Made by a program: the position numbers and the translations under genes
Part shown: positions 1 to 11,460 of the stretch, in pieces
How positions within the stretch are numbered: the stretch's first letter is position 1
Layout of the letters: each line of letters opens with the position of its first letter
Source of the DNA: Juglans regia
Taxonomy: Eukaryota > Streptophyta > Magnoliopsida > Fagales > Juglandaceae
Length of the DNA: 64,000 bases
Assembly: GCF_001411555.2 (NCBI RefSeq)
Contig: NC_049911.1
Coordinates: forward strand, 8,882,000 to 8,945,999
Reading direction: 5' to 3'
Notes under the pieces: generated by a model
Told to the model about the DNA's origin: nothing
Database searches by the model: none
Seen by the model: only the letters and a program-made list of their open reading frames with translations

Positions 1-701
1 AAGCGGTCGGCTTCAATTGGCTAAAGAACACCGAGGCCAACCACCAGGCATACCAGCCGTGCTTGTCAGTGTCCGGGGCTTGGCCAGTACATCTCGGGTG
101 CCATCCTCTTCGAGGAAACACTTATCAATTGAGTCATTGACCACCAAAGGCAGGAAGACTGTTGATGTGCTTGTTGAACCAAACATCATCCCGGGTATTA
201 AGGTCGACAAGGTACGTATAATATATGGTTTTCGTGATGATATAAAAGTAGAGTTTAGTAATACAAAGCTGATGACAGGATGGTGATTATTACATGGTCT
301 GGTTCCCTTGGCTGGTTCAAACAATGAATCATGGTGCCTAGGTCTGATGGCCTTGCTTCTTGCTCGACGGCCTTGCTGCCTATTACCAACATGGAGCTTG
401 TTTTGCAAAAGAATAGTTAGATACTCTTCTTCATCCTAGATTTTGTTATCCTCAATTACGCTTGCTATGTGATATTTAAGTGGCTGCAACTTAATTGATT
501 GATAGAAACAATTACTTGAAATGTGCCATATCAATGTGTGACCAGAGATGACAACGTAGGATGAAGAGTAGCATTCCTCTTTTCTTCTGTTTTTCCCCTG
601 TTGTGGCCATAAAGGCGAACGTTCACATCCCCAACGGCCCATCTGCACTGGCTGTGAAGGAGGCAGCCTGGGGTCTAGCTCGATATGCTAATATTTCTCA
701 G
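1..701 (+). pseudogene. Plastid fructose-bisphosphate aldolase fragment (decayed, 5' cut by window edge)
   Basis: Three blocks match class I chloroplast fructose-bisphosphate aldolase, the Calvin-cycle/glycolysis enzyme. Block 1 (1-211) carries NTEANHQAYQ, QYISGAILFEETL and TVDVLVEPNIIPGIKVDK, but these lie in three different frames, with a stop after ETLIN. Block 2 (about 296-406) carries GLVPLAGSNNESW, then shifts frame. Block 3 (about 612-701) carries NVHIPNGPSALAVKEAAWGL and ends at a GT donor. Introns sit between the blocks, so this is not a processed retrocopy. The acceptor before block 2 reads AT instead of AG. The next exon, normally starting DSGLVPIVEPE, is not found downstream, so the copy is also 3'-truncated. 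Family identity is clear; non-functionality follows from the frameshifts and the lost splice site. Confidence 0.85.
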
Positions 702-1785
702 GTACATGATGGTATAAAGCTTGTTAAAATCCAACCGTCAAGATTACACGCCACTCTATTTCTACTTGTCTTCATCAACCACAATGATTAAAATTGCACA
801 ACAAATATAACAATACACTGTAAACAGTTAAAGATGGCTAAAAGATGCAATCAACTTTGAAGACACTTGTTAGTGAAGGTTGAAAATTTATATATATCTT
901 CTAAATCTCTCTATCTCTAGGACTTGAAGCATTGGGTAAATTGAGGATTTGAGGTAGCTTCGGGGTAGTAAAACAAGGATAAAAGAATCCATTCTCATCC
1001 TTGTGGTCATGAATTCCATTCTTTCATCTCCTTCATTTAAAAGAAAAACGGACAAAAACAAGGATAAAAGCTTCAAGGACTGATCCGTGGACATCGTGTA
1101 TGTCTACGTAGACACCGCACATACATGTACCTTGAGTCATGTTATAGATCACACACAGTTAACCTCCGAATAATTCTAAATGTTCTAAAATTTCTTCGCA
1201 AACACGGAAGAAAAATAATGTTAGATACAATTATAGAATCCACAAGCACTACACAATCCTTGTGAAAATAAGTAATCTACTATTAAAAACTCAAACCCCA
1301 TACCCCTATAATAATGGTAGGGTAAAGAGTGACTTACTATTAAAAAATTAATTTTTTTTTATCACATATTGACTAACTTTTTTCAAAGAGATTATGAGCT
1401 GATTGCGTATTCCACAACTACAAATATCATTTACCTTTTCTAAATACCCAGATTTCTTCTATCTTCAATGCTTCATGTCAGTTGGAAGGTTTTAACATTT
1501 TGGTCAAATATTGTAACGTCTGCCTCATTCCTTGATAATTTATTATTAAGAACATGGATTTAAGATTCATCCAATTCACATGTATCCGACCATAGATGCT
1601 GTTTCCACGATCACCTCGTATATACCTTTATCTAGTAGGCAACACTAAATATACAGAATTCTGTTAAATCAACTGCGCCCCTAAATCCTTTGTTTAATAG
1701 GATGGAAGGGTTATACTTTACACGAGAGGGAACCTCAAGTTGGCGATATCCATGACAGGTTTTTATAAACAATGTTCCTCAAACA
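702..1785. other. Intergenic, between the aldolase pseudogene and the 3' end of the S28 gene
   Basis: No coding sequence was recognised. The part near 1786 should hold the 3' UTR of the leftward S28 peptidase gene. The rest is AT-rich unique-looking sequence, and no aldolase 3' exons were found in it. Confidence 0.5.
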
Positions 1786-4213
1786 TCACAGAGAATTCCT
1801 AGCCAAGTTTTGGCACTGTGACAGCCACAAGTCTATGTTTTCTGTAATCTGTTGCCTTACTTTGTGAACTGCATCAGGCGAGCTGCAGTTCTGGGCGTTG
1901 CCTGAGAAGAAAAATTTACAGCTTCAGAAGTTACTAATCGCAGGAAAGTTGGCAAGGGCATGGATGTTCATGCACACTATGGTAGAATGTCATGCAAAAT
2001 GGTAAAACTTAAGATGCAATTAGTTAGTTAATTTTTTTTAACTCCATTACGCCAGAGCCTTTGAAATATGAAGGCGCTTCCAATAGCCCCAAGAATTAAA
2101 TAAAATGATGTGTTAGCTTGAGCAGGAATAAAAAGTTGCCACAGATATTTTACTCATCAATGCTAAAATAATATGATTGGGAAAGGATGAAGTTGTGCTT
2201 TCTGCCAGGTTGTCTAACACAAGAAGTATTTCACACAAGATATTAGGGTACGTTTGGGTAGTGAGAAGTGTTGAGAATGTTTGTGAATAGTTATGAGTAG
2301 AGATTGGAGTGAGTTTGTGGGTCCCATTGAGAGTATTTTGAATTATTTGGATGTGTGAAGTATGTTGAGTTGTTGACTTTTGAGTAGGTAGTTGAAAAAT
2401 GTGTGGGTCCCATAAATATTATAGTGATTTTATTTTTAGTAATAAATATTATAATGATTTTATTTTACTTTTATATATAATAATGATAAATATTAGAATG
2501 ATTTTATTTTTAATTTATATATAATAGTGATAAATATTATAATGATTTTATTTATATATATATAATAGTGATAAATATTATAGTAATGTTATTTTTTATT
2601 TATATATTATAGTTATTTTATTTTTAATTTATATATAATAGTGATTTTATTATAGTATTTTATTTTTTATTTATATATAGTGATTTTATTTTTTATTTAT
2701 ATATTATAGTGATAAGTATTATAAAATGTTTGTGAATAGTTATGAGATAGATTAAAGTAGATTTGTGGGTCCCATTGAAAGTATTTTAAGTTGTTTGGCA
2801 TGTGAAGTATTTTCAAAAGTATGAAAATACTTAAAAAGTGTTGAAGATACTCTAGTACCCAAACATACCCCAGTTACAGGGCCAACTTTCTAGCACAATA
2901 TTTCACGCAAGAGATTAACCTCGTATAAACATTATTCTGCAGAGCAGACTCACTGAAAAGGGTTACAGGTGTACACCAATATGATTGTATTGGAAGATAT
3001 TCATCTTTCATCATGAAGGTGATTCCGAATATATCTCTCTATCTACATGTGTGTGTGCGTGTGTGTGTGTGTAGAACATGCAATATTTTAGTCCATTGGG
3101 AAGCACATGAATTTGCCAAATGAATTGAATTGGAAACTCAAATGGGTATTGCAAACAAGACAGCTTATAAAAGTTATGCATACCTTCAAGGCTTAAAGGA
3201 GCTTGAGGACATCCTCGCATATCGGTCCCATGGCCACAGTTATGACAAGAAATGACGTAGGAAGGCACTTGAAGGTTCAAGAGAAAGAAAATTTTTGTAA
3301 ACGAGTAAACCAATAAACAAAATAAAAGAAAAGACATAAACTGGCTTCACATAATTGTTTCGTGTAGCAATGGGCAACAAAAAGACACCTGAAATTTATA
3401 AAACCTTACACATGGTTCATAATGACTTATAGCAAGAAGGCCATATAAATAACATCCACTGCAAGTTTAGTCGGAACATGAAGATCAATCTATGGTAATG
3501 CCAATGGCAGACCACATTGATTACCATTTAGATCTTTATGCTCATCCTTTTTTTAAATAAGTAAATCTTTATACCCGTACTTTAACAAGAATTGGCTCAA
3601 TTTGGTCTGGTGGCAGGGAATTTTAACATCTAAGGACTCTAACTCACTGTAATTCAAAGACAGGGAAATTATATAGTTCAGATCAAGTAACTAGAAACTC
3701 ACTATCTGTTGATGAAATCTGTTTGGACGCATGACGCCAAGGATCCTGTGAGCCATTTGCAAAAACTATTTTTGAGCCTGCATTTTGAATTTTCTTGAGA
3801 AGACATGACTAATAACCAAATATTTTATAACAAATTTCACCACCGCAAGTCAGCAAATATATGCACATAATATAGCATCCAGGAAATGCATACTTTCAGC
3901 CATAATACACAAAAATCAATTCTCTCCTCTGAAATAAACTAATTTCTCTAAAGCACATTCATATAAATATTAAACCTCCCTCATTTATGATTTAACTTAC
4001 TACAAAAATTTATCACTTAGTGCATATAGCCTTCAAGTTTCATGTGATATAAGCTTCTAAGCGTCTTGTGCTGAAAGAAAAATTCCCCAAACCGGTGGAA
4101 TGATACTGTAAAGCCAACCTTAAAGCAGCTATTAATCACTATGAGATGATGCGTAGAATACTATATATTACTTCTAATATTTCAATGCACACACAGAAGT
4201 GGGTATGACAGCA

Positions 4214-4261
<48 letters not shown>

Positions 4262-7200
4262 GTTCATAAAGTTCTTATACATATCTGAAAATAACCAAAG
4301 CAAAATAAGTTGTTTGTTAAACTAGAAAACAGAGAACACTACCTAATATGGGAAAGTCTTAAAAGTTAAATGGATAAATGTGTCTCATTACACTTTTATG
4401 ATAAGAGACAAACATTACCACTTATAAATTCCCATGCATGGTATACTCTAGTGCATTTATTCCTCTCGAGTTAAAATAAATATATGGAAATGTCTTATCA
4501 AAAAAATTTCCATGTATCCAAGATTTGGGCAAAGGTAGCAATTCCTTTATAATTTCTTTGGCTTACCTTTTGTGACAAATGATTCCACAAACAAAGGAAT
4601 TGAACAGTATAATATAACATTAAAACATGATACAGCTTTCGATTAAATGTTGTTTTTGAAAGGAATCAATAAAAAGAAGAAACATTTCAATCCAATTATA
4701 ATTAAAAAAGAAGATTTTTTTAATCCAACCCGATTATAATTCAATCCAAATGTAGTAGTATGAGAATGAAAAAAAGTACTCTGATTTCATCACAGTAAAG
4801 AATCAAAGAATTTATCTCAGGATAATTTAACAGAGTTTTCATGTATGCAAATAGGACTTCATGGATGAAAACGGTAGACTTCTAATTTGATCCATGCAGT
4901 AAGAAAACTAAAAAGCTTAACAATCTCGTCCTTCTAACTGTTTAATATGAATGAGAAAAAAATAATGAAAAATGAACAGGCTATATTATTTGACATGCCA
5001 ATTACAAAAAACCTTCTCTCCCATTTCAGGCCTCGGAACGTACCATTTTCACATAAAGAGAGGCACTTCCACATCATCAAGATATATGGAGAAAGAAAGA
5101 TATAGAAAACAGAGTAAGTTCATTGTTTGTACCGGCTATTTTTGTGCCTCCATAGTAAATATTTGTTGCAGTAACATCAGGATAGATTCCCTCTCCAAAG
5201 ACATTTTTGCAAAGGTCCAGATGGTAACTGCAGCAATGAGCAACCAATTTGTATTCTCAGATGTGCATAATAGAGCACACAACATCAACCAGAAGTTTTG
5301 AAATTTTAACAAGCAAGCAATTGACACAATTGCAGCGGTAAAATATGTTTGCTCTTTCTATGATCTGCTGCTAATAAAGGGCATGTAAAAAGCGAATAAA
5401 AGAAAATGGGCACAATAAACATAACATAGTGACAAGAACATGCCTTGTGTCAACCTTTTGGGAGCGAATGCTATCATTTAAAGGTGCAACCTGAAAATAT
5501 GCAACTTCAGTACAAACTTGGAACCACCACAACCGGTCACCACTGTCTTGAGTAAGAGCAGTGTTTTTCAAGTGTTTCTGATTATATGTCTGAACGCTAA
5601 CACCAAAACCTCCAAGAAAATACTCTTTCACATATTTGGCATATGCATCCTGCATGAATAATATTTTCCAATTAGAAGTATAAGAAAACTAATAAAATTA
5701 GATATAAGCATCTGGATGAAAACTAAGCCAAACGATATCACCAACCAGTGCCAACAGAGAAAAGAACAGAAATGATTTAAAAAAAAAAAAAAAAGAACAG
5801 AACAGAACAGAAACAATAACAATGATCAAATGTAACATGCGGCAAAGCAAAAAACATATTGCTCATTTATTTATTGAATTAACCTGACTGATGACCAGAA
5901 AGAGGAGCATACCACCAAATTGTCTCCAGCCTTCTTTGCTTGAACAAGAGGGGAGCATAGTTCATCGGGGTTTCCATATTGGAACTGTGAAATATAAAAC
6001 ATATAAAAATCATTAATTTGTGAAAATTGAAAATATAAAATTTCTGGAAAAGAAACCACACCTACCGCCATAACAGAAGCGTCTGCCAGAAAATAGAAGA
6101 AATCGCCATCATTCTCAAGCTGCATAAACAGCATAAAGGTCAACATGCAAGAAGAAGAGTACAGAAGAAAATTCTTCCCAGTCCGCATTCAACAATTTAA
6201 TAGTTTTTTGAGGTACATCATGGTTAAGTATTATAGGGAAAGAGTTTAACCTCAGCTGCGCCAAACAATGTCTTGACTGTTTTTCCTTCTGTTGCAAGTC
6301 TCTGTTCAACAAGTTGATTGGTTTCTTGTAATGCAGCTTTACATTCCGCACCAGCTGAATCACCAACCTGCATTTAGAACATAATACTACCTAAAGGTTT
6401 TACCTAACATGAAATAAGAACAATTTTGCAAGACAGGCAGCATTCTTAAACAAAAGCCCTTTTCTTATGTTTGGGGGGGGGTGTTTACTAACAAAAACAT
6501 TAGCTCAAGAAAGAAAAAAACAATTACCAATCAAAGTTGTTGATTGGAACATAATTTAAAACGAAAAAGGAACCAATGTTATCTTTACCTGCTGGTCAAA
6601 TTCAGTGAAGTTATAAACAGCAAGAACAACTGCAGAACTTGCAAGGCTTCCACATGTTAAATGAGGAAACTTAAGACGGAACCACGCACTAAGAGCTCCC
6701 GAGTAAGAGACACCAAAAACGAACCAGGGATTATCAACATTTGATCTATTGAGCTTCAAATTTAGTGACTCCTGCACAAAAAGTGGATATCAAAGGCCAC
6801 GGATGATTTACACTAAAGAATGTAGATGACAAAAGCGAGGACTAACAGCTTGGCAAGACCCGATGAGATTAAACATCCAAGGTCCATTAGACAATAGGCT
6901 TTACAAAATTTGACCCAAGCATTTAATTATCCTTCAAAGAAGTTTCCTTGCATAATCCTTTATGTTTCCAATGACTAGAACATGATTACATGATCGATTG
7001 TCGGGAAGATAAACATCTACATGTCTGCAACTCAGACTTGGACACCACCTAAGCCAAAAGCTTAACTTTGAGCCCAGAGATGTTATATCAACCGCTTAGT
7101 CTCTGTTATTATCCTGAGGATTGAAGGTTTAATTAAATTAGTATCCAACAGTCACAAGGCATTTGGATTAATAGTTGGGTCTTTAACAATTGGTATTAGA

Positions 7201-8294
7201 GCAGGAGCCAAATCATGAGTTCAAGTCTCGAAGGGGGCAACCTATAAGCTGGACTAAAATGCTTTGGTACTGTGTATGGACATAGTGTTAAGCCATTGAA
7301 TATTAATAGATGAGTGAAGCCGCCAACAAGGGAAAGGGCTACCACCGGGTCAATGTCGACAAAGTGGGCCGTTGTGGACGTCGGATTAGGAAGTGTAGTG
7401 GAATGTTATGATCTTTAGGATTAAAAGTTTAACTAAATTAGTATCCAAACAGTTTTAGAGCTTTTGGATCAATGGTTGGGGTCTTTAACAGTCTCTTTAC
7501 ATCTATTATACATGACTGGCAACCAATTAATTTCTAGGTAAACGACTGTCGACTGATATACTTGTTGAATAAAAAGAAAACTTGCCTGATAATATTGGCG
7601 AAAAACAGCCAAATCGTAGAGCGCCTGCTTAGATGACAGATACCGCAAGTTTTCCGTCTTCAGTGAATTGAAGGGGGAACTTTTGCCATAGTAGCGATGC
7701 TCAAGAGAAACCACAGCTGCCCCAAACTTCTTTGCTAAAACCTATTAGACGTTGCAAAGTTTAAACTTTTGCTTCTAAGTAGCATATATACCTAAATCCT
7801 AAACCATAAAATTCGATTTAACAATAAGGTATCTCTCTCACACACACGCACATACACGCAGCCACAAATTTAGGTTACAAGTTAAAAACTTACACTCATG
7901 TAGTCGTTGGCTATACCATTGCATGAAGACTCGCCACAAATTTTTAAAAAAATAGGTCCATCTGGAAGCCGGAAGTGGTCAAGGAATTCATAGTACCGTT
8001 GCTGAAACCGGCGGTGATCCTGCAAATACGGAGTATTAATCAAATTTCAAGCACAATCTGCGCATTAATCGAATAATATATATCGACAAGTCCGATAGAG
8101 AGAGGTACAAAGGGAGAGAAGTGGTCGAGTGTCTGAGAGAACCAGAGCTCCTTATCGGTCAAGTAATTACTGCTTTGAGACAAGCTGTTCAGCATAATTC
8201 GAGACGAAACAAAGGCATGGTTCTGGTAAGAAAAGGTCGATAGCATCAGCAAAAACAAGACCCAGACCACCGTATTCGTCGAGCAAAGCCTCAT
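1786..8294 (-). CDS. EDA2: Serine carboxypeptidase, peptidase family S28 (EDA2-like), 12 exons
   Basis: A predicted secreted or vacuolar S28 (prolyl-carboxypeptidase-type) serine protease. Exons, in transcript order: 8294-8109, 8019-7894, 7741-7586, 6771-6589, 6367-6251, 6119-6066, 5984-5913, 5649-5444, 5227-5133, 3777-3703, 3267-3184, 1901-1786. They join in frame to 1470 nt, 489 residues plus TGA, the length I recall for Arabidopsis EDA2. An N-terminal hydrophobic stretch ([13 protein letters not shown]) looks like a signal peptide. The nucleophile is in GVSYSG (exon 4), Asp in NGSQDPW (exon 10) and His in CHNCGHG (exon 11), so the triad is present. Introns 3 (CAG|GCAAGT) and 8 (AAG|GCATGT) appear to use GC donors. 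Intron 11 contains a MITE. Nothing breaks the frame. In Arabidopsis the gene is linked to embryo-sac development arrest; that role here is inference. Confidence 0.93.
2246..2873. mobile_element. MITE in intron 11 of the S28 gene
   Basis: The ends are inverted: GGGTACGTTTGGGTA at the left, and CTAGTACCCAAACATACCCC at the right. The interior is a degenerate array of AATATTATAATGATTTTATT-like units and TATATA blocks. TTA flanks the left end (2243-2245) and is found at 2874-2876 on the right, suggesting a Harbinger-type 3-bp duplication, although the exact right boundary is uncertain. Being intronic, it does not alter the protein. Confidence 0.6.
4214..4259. repeat. Compound (TG)n(GA)n microsatellite in intron 10
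   Basis: About eight TG units are followed directly by about fifteen GA units, inside the long intron between exons 10 and 9 of the S28 gene. Confidence 0.9.
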
Positions 8295-8809
8295 CGTCGG
8301 TCGGTCGAAGTTCCTCCTCTCTCTGTTCTTTCAAATAAATAAATAAAAACTATAATTGCTACGCAGTTATCTATAAATACAATTGGTGGAAGAAGGATAG
8401 ACTTCTTCGGATGGGAGGAAATTTCTAAAAATACTTGTAGTTATCTATTATAAATATAACAAAAAAATCTACGCAACTTTCATATATCATATATATATAT
8501 ATATATATATATATTTTTATCAAATATTTAATATATAAATAATAAATAAAAAAATTGAATTAATTAAAAAAAATAAACTCAAAAAAAATTTAATAAAAAA
8601 TATTAAAAACTTAAAAAAAAATATAAAATGTAAAAATTAAAAAATTGCGTAGCATTACTCTTCAGCTAAATTCTACACATTTCATATTAGAAAAAAGCTC
8701 ATCTTTCCGCTAGTTGGCTGCCGTTAGTTTTTTATTTTATTTAATGATTAAATTAATATTTTTTAATAATATTTTAATTTTTTTTAAAATAGTTAAAAAT
8801 ATTAAAAAA

Positions 8810-8840
<31 letters not shown>

Positions 8841-10264
8841 AAATAAAATAAAACTAACTAGCGGTAGCACCCATCCGGTAGCAGTAAAGCCACCCTTCAT
8901 ATTAAAAAGTCCTCTATATATAAGTCGTAGAAGATACTGAAATAAAAATACAAAACAGATATTTATGGCAGGAAAAGCACAAACTGCTTCTGTTCATTTT
9001 ATTTATTTATATATACTAGTTACATAAATTCATAAGTGATAGGTACGAGTGCTAAGATAAGTGATAAATACAAATTTTTTTATGGAACATTGAGTAACGT
9101 ATGAGGATAGAATTTAACCATGGTTGCCTAATCTTGTAATCTAGAAGGATGATGTTCTTGGAGTTTGATCTTCATCTCGAGTTTGGTATTCACCATCATG
9201 TTGTTGATATTGCTCTAAATGGTTTTCCTTATCATCAATCGCTGGTATGATAATATTTGATTTATAAGAAAAGTTTAAAACTGATTTTTATTTTTTTTTA
9301 CAAATTAAATATTGTCGACAATGATCTTTCTACTCAGTTTATAAATATAATTTTTATATTTCAAATGCAAACGATGCATTTCTTGAATTAAAAAAAAAAA
9401 AAAAAAAAAACCATTTTTGCACAACAAGAGAAATGCTGCTTTTTATCTGTCATCATTAATCATATCAATTGGTGTTTTTAAGTGACATTTCATTTTAAGT
9501 GTTTTTAAGTGACATTTCGCTTGGTTGATAAGGGAAGTTTCCCCGTGGCCCAACATGAGGAAAAAATAGACGAAATTTCCAAGTTTCCCATCGTTTTCTT
9601 TCCACCGAATAAATTGGAGTTCTCAAAGTTACGTGATCTAATCAAACATCTATTTTCTTTTTAAAAAAATGTTAAATATATTTAAAAAAAAATTACAAAA
9701 TACTTATTTTTTTCAACTATTGATATCTTGAAAATTATAAATTTGAAAGAATAATACTATATATATTTATAATTTTTGATAAGTATAATAAGTATGATAA
9801 GTGTAATATGGATAATACGTATATCAATAAAATTTTTTTTTTTTAAATACAAATATCATTTCTCAGTTTGAAATTTAAAATTTAAAATTAAAAAAAAATT
9901 AATAAAATGAGTCTTGTATGTTATTTTATAAATAAGATTATAAATACACGTAATACTACTCAATCTCATTCGACAACATGCAACTTAGAAGACACGTAGG
10001 AGTTCATCCGTTAATGACTTGCCAAAAAACAGAAGAGAAGAAGAATTCACATGTTGATATGGAATGTGACAGTCCGTTTAATTTTGAATAATAATTTCAA
10101 AACATGTATATTTATAGAAAATATTATATATGTAAATTAATGCGGAAGAAACAATTTTTATAAGTCTCTAAAGTCATACAAAAAAAGAAAACTGCTAGAG
10201 ACACAAAATAATAGCACACAAAGAGTCCACAAACTGACATTCTCGCATCAATTTTTTTATAGAG
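8295..10264. other. Intergenic upstream of the S28 gene, AT-rich
   Basis: The first hundred bases are the promoter/5' UTR side of the S28 gene; a TATTTATAG tract on its strand near 8366-8374 is a weak TATA candidate. The rest holds a long (AT)n run at about 8487-8513, a foldback element (about 8709-8874), a poly-A tract near 9390-9410 and AT-rich sequence. No coding region is supported. Confidence 0.5.
8709..8874. repeat. Foldback/inverted-repeat element
   Basis: The left arm GCCGTTAGTTTTTTATTTTA and the right arm TAAAATAAAACTAACTAGCG are near-complementary around a centre of AT runs. It resembles a short foldback MITE. No target duplication could be assigned. Confidence 0.45.
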
Positions 10265-10645
10265 TGATGCTAGAGCCACCGTTGGAAGCCACTGCTGGCT
10301 CTAGCATGTGTTTTTTTATGTATTTTTTTTACAATTATTTTTATATAGATGTTTTTAACAATTTTAAATATTTAAAAAAAATAAAAAAAAATTATAATAT
10401 TACTAAAAAACACTTCCTTAATCATGAAGTAAAAAAAATTATTAAAAAATATTTCTTTAATCACGAAATAAAATAAAAAAATAATTTTTTATTACTTCAT
10501 AATTAAGGAAGTATTTTTTAATAATATTATAATTTTTTTTATTTATTTTTTAATATTTAAAATTATTAAAAACATCTATATAAAATTAATTATAAATAAA
10601 ATACATAAAAAAACACATGCTAGAGCCAGCGGTGGCTCTATCATT
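10265..10645. mobile_element. Large foldback (hairpin) MITE
   Basis: Almost the whole element is one imperfect inverted repeat. The left arm starts GATGCTAGAGCCACCG and the right arm ends CGGTGGCTCTATCATT. Inside, CACTTCCTTAATCATGAAGT faces ACTTCATAATTAAGGAAGT across a short centre. Short open frames in the arms are AT-rich by-products. Such elements can fold into long hairpin RNA and feed small-RNA pathways, but that is inference here. Confidence 0.7.
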
Positions 10646-10903
10646 TTCCTTTTTTATATTGCTTTTTACTTTTCATTACCTGCATCCCGAGGCCCCCCCT
10701 CCCCAATGCTTGTATGCCTCCTCAATTTGTCATCTCTCATTTTCATTGCTTATATATTTAATTTTCTTAAATTTTTTTCTTAATAATTAAATAAATAACT
10801 ATTAGTATATTGATATTTTTTTTTATTTTTAAATTTTTTTTAAATATGTTTAAAATATATTTAAAATAAAAAAATATAATTTACACTAAACAGCACACAG
10901 AAC

Positions 10904-11452
10904 TAGGGGTGTCAAATCGTGTTAACGGATCGTGTTCGTGTCGTGTCAAGACATATATATTATACTATATAGGTTAACCCTAACCCGACCCGTTAAGCTT
11001 ATCGTGTCAAAATCTCAAACCCTAACACGACCCAATAATATAACGGGTCGTGTCGTGTCAACCCGTTTTGACATATTTATGTAAATGAATTAAAACAAAC
11101 CCAAAATTAACCTCTTTTTACCATAATTTTATATAAATATTAAAATCACAGTATCTATAAAAAAATATAAAACTAACTACAAGTCCAAAATTACAATCTA
11201 AACAATAAAAATATCGAAATTAAAATCCCAACAATTTTATTTTTTAGGTATAAGGGTATAATTGTAATTTTAACTTTCATAACGAGTCATAACGGGTTAT
11301 AACGGGTTGACCCGTTATCAACCCGTTAAGCTATCGTGTCTTAACGGGTCAACCCGTTTTGACCCGAACTCGTTAAGGGTAAACCCTAACCCGCTTTTAT
11401 CGTGTCGTGTTCGTGTTGGGTTAATGGGTCGTGTAACATATTGACACCCCTA
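10904..11452. mobile_element. hAT-type MITE with perfect 8-bp target duplication
   Basis: The element starts TAGGGGTGTCAAATCGTG and ends ATATTGACACCCCTA, so the termini are inverted. CACAGAAC lies directly before it (10896-10903) and directly after it (11453-11460), an exact 8-bp duplication diagnostic of hAT transposition. The interior consists of many GTGTCGTGT, AACCCGTT and AACGGGT words in both orientations and has no transposase, so it is non-autonomous. Confidence 0.92.
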
Positions 11453-11460
11453 CACAGAAC

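Noticed and set aside
7586..7588. A GT donor for intron 3 of the S28 gene
   Set aside because: No nearby GT keeps the reading frame and the conserved sequence; the GC donor CAG|GCAAGT has the right consensus.
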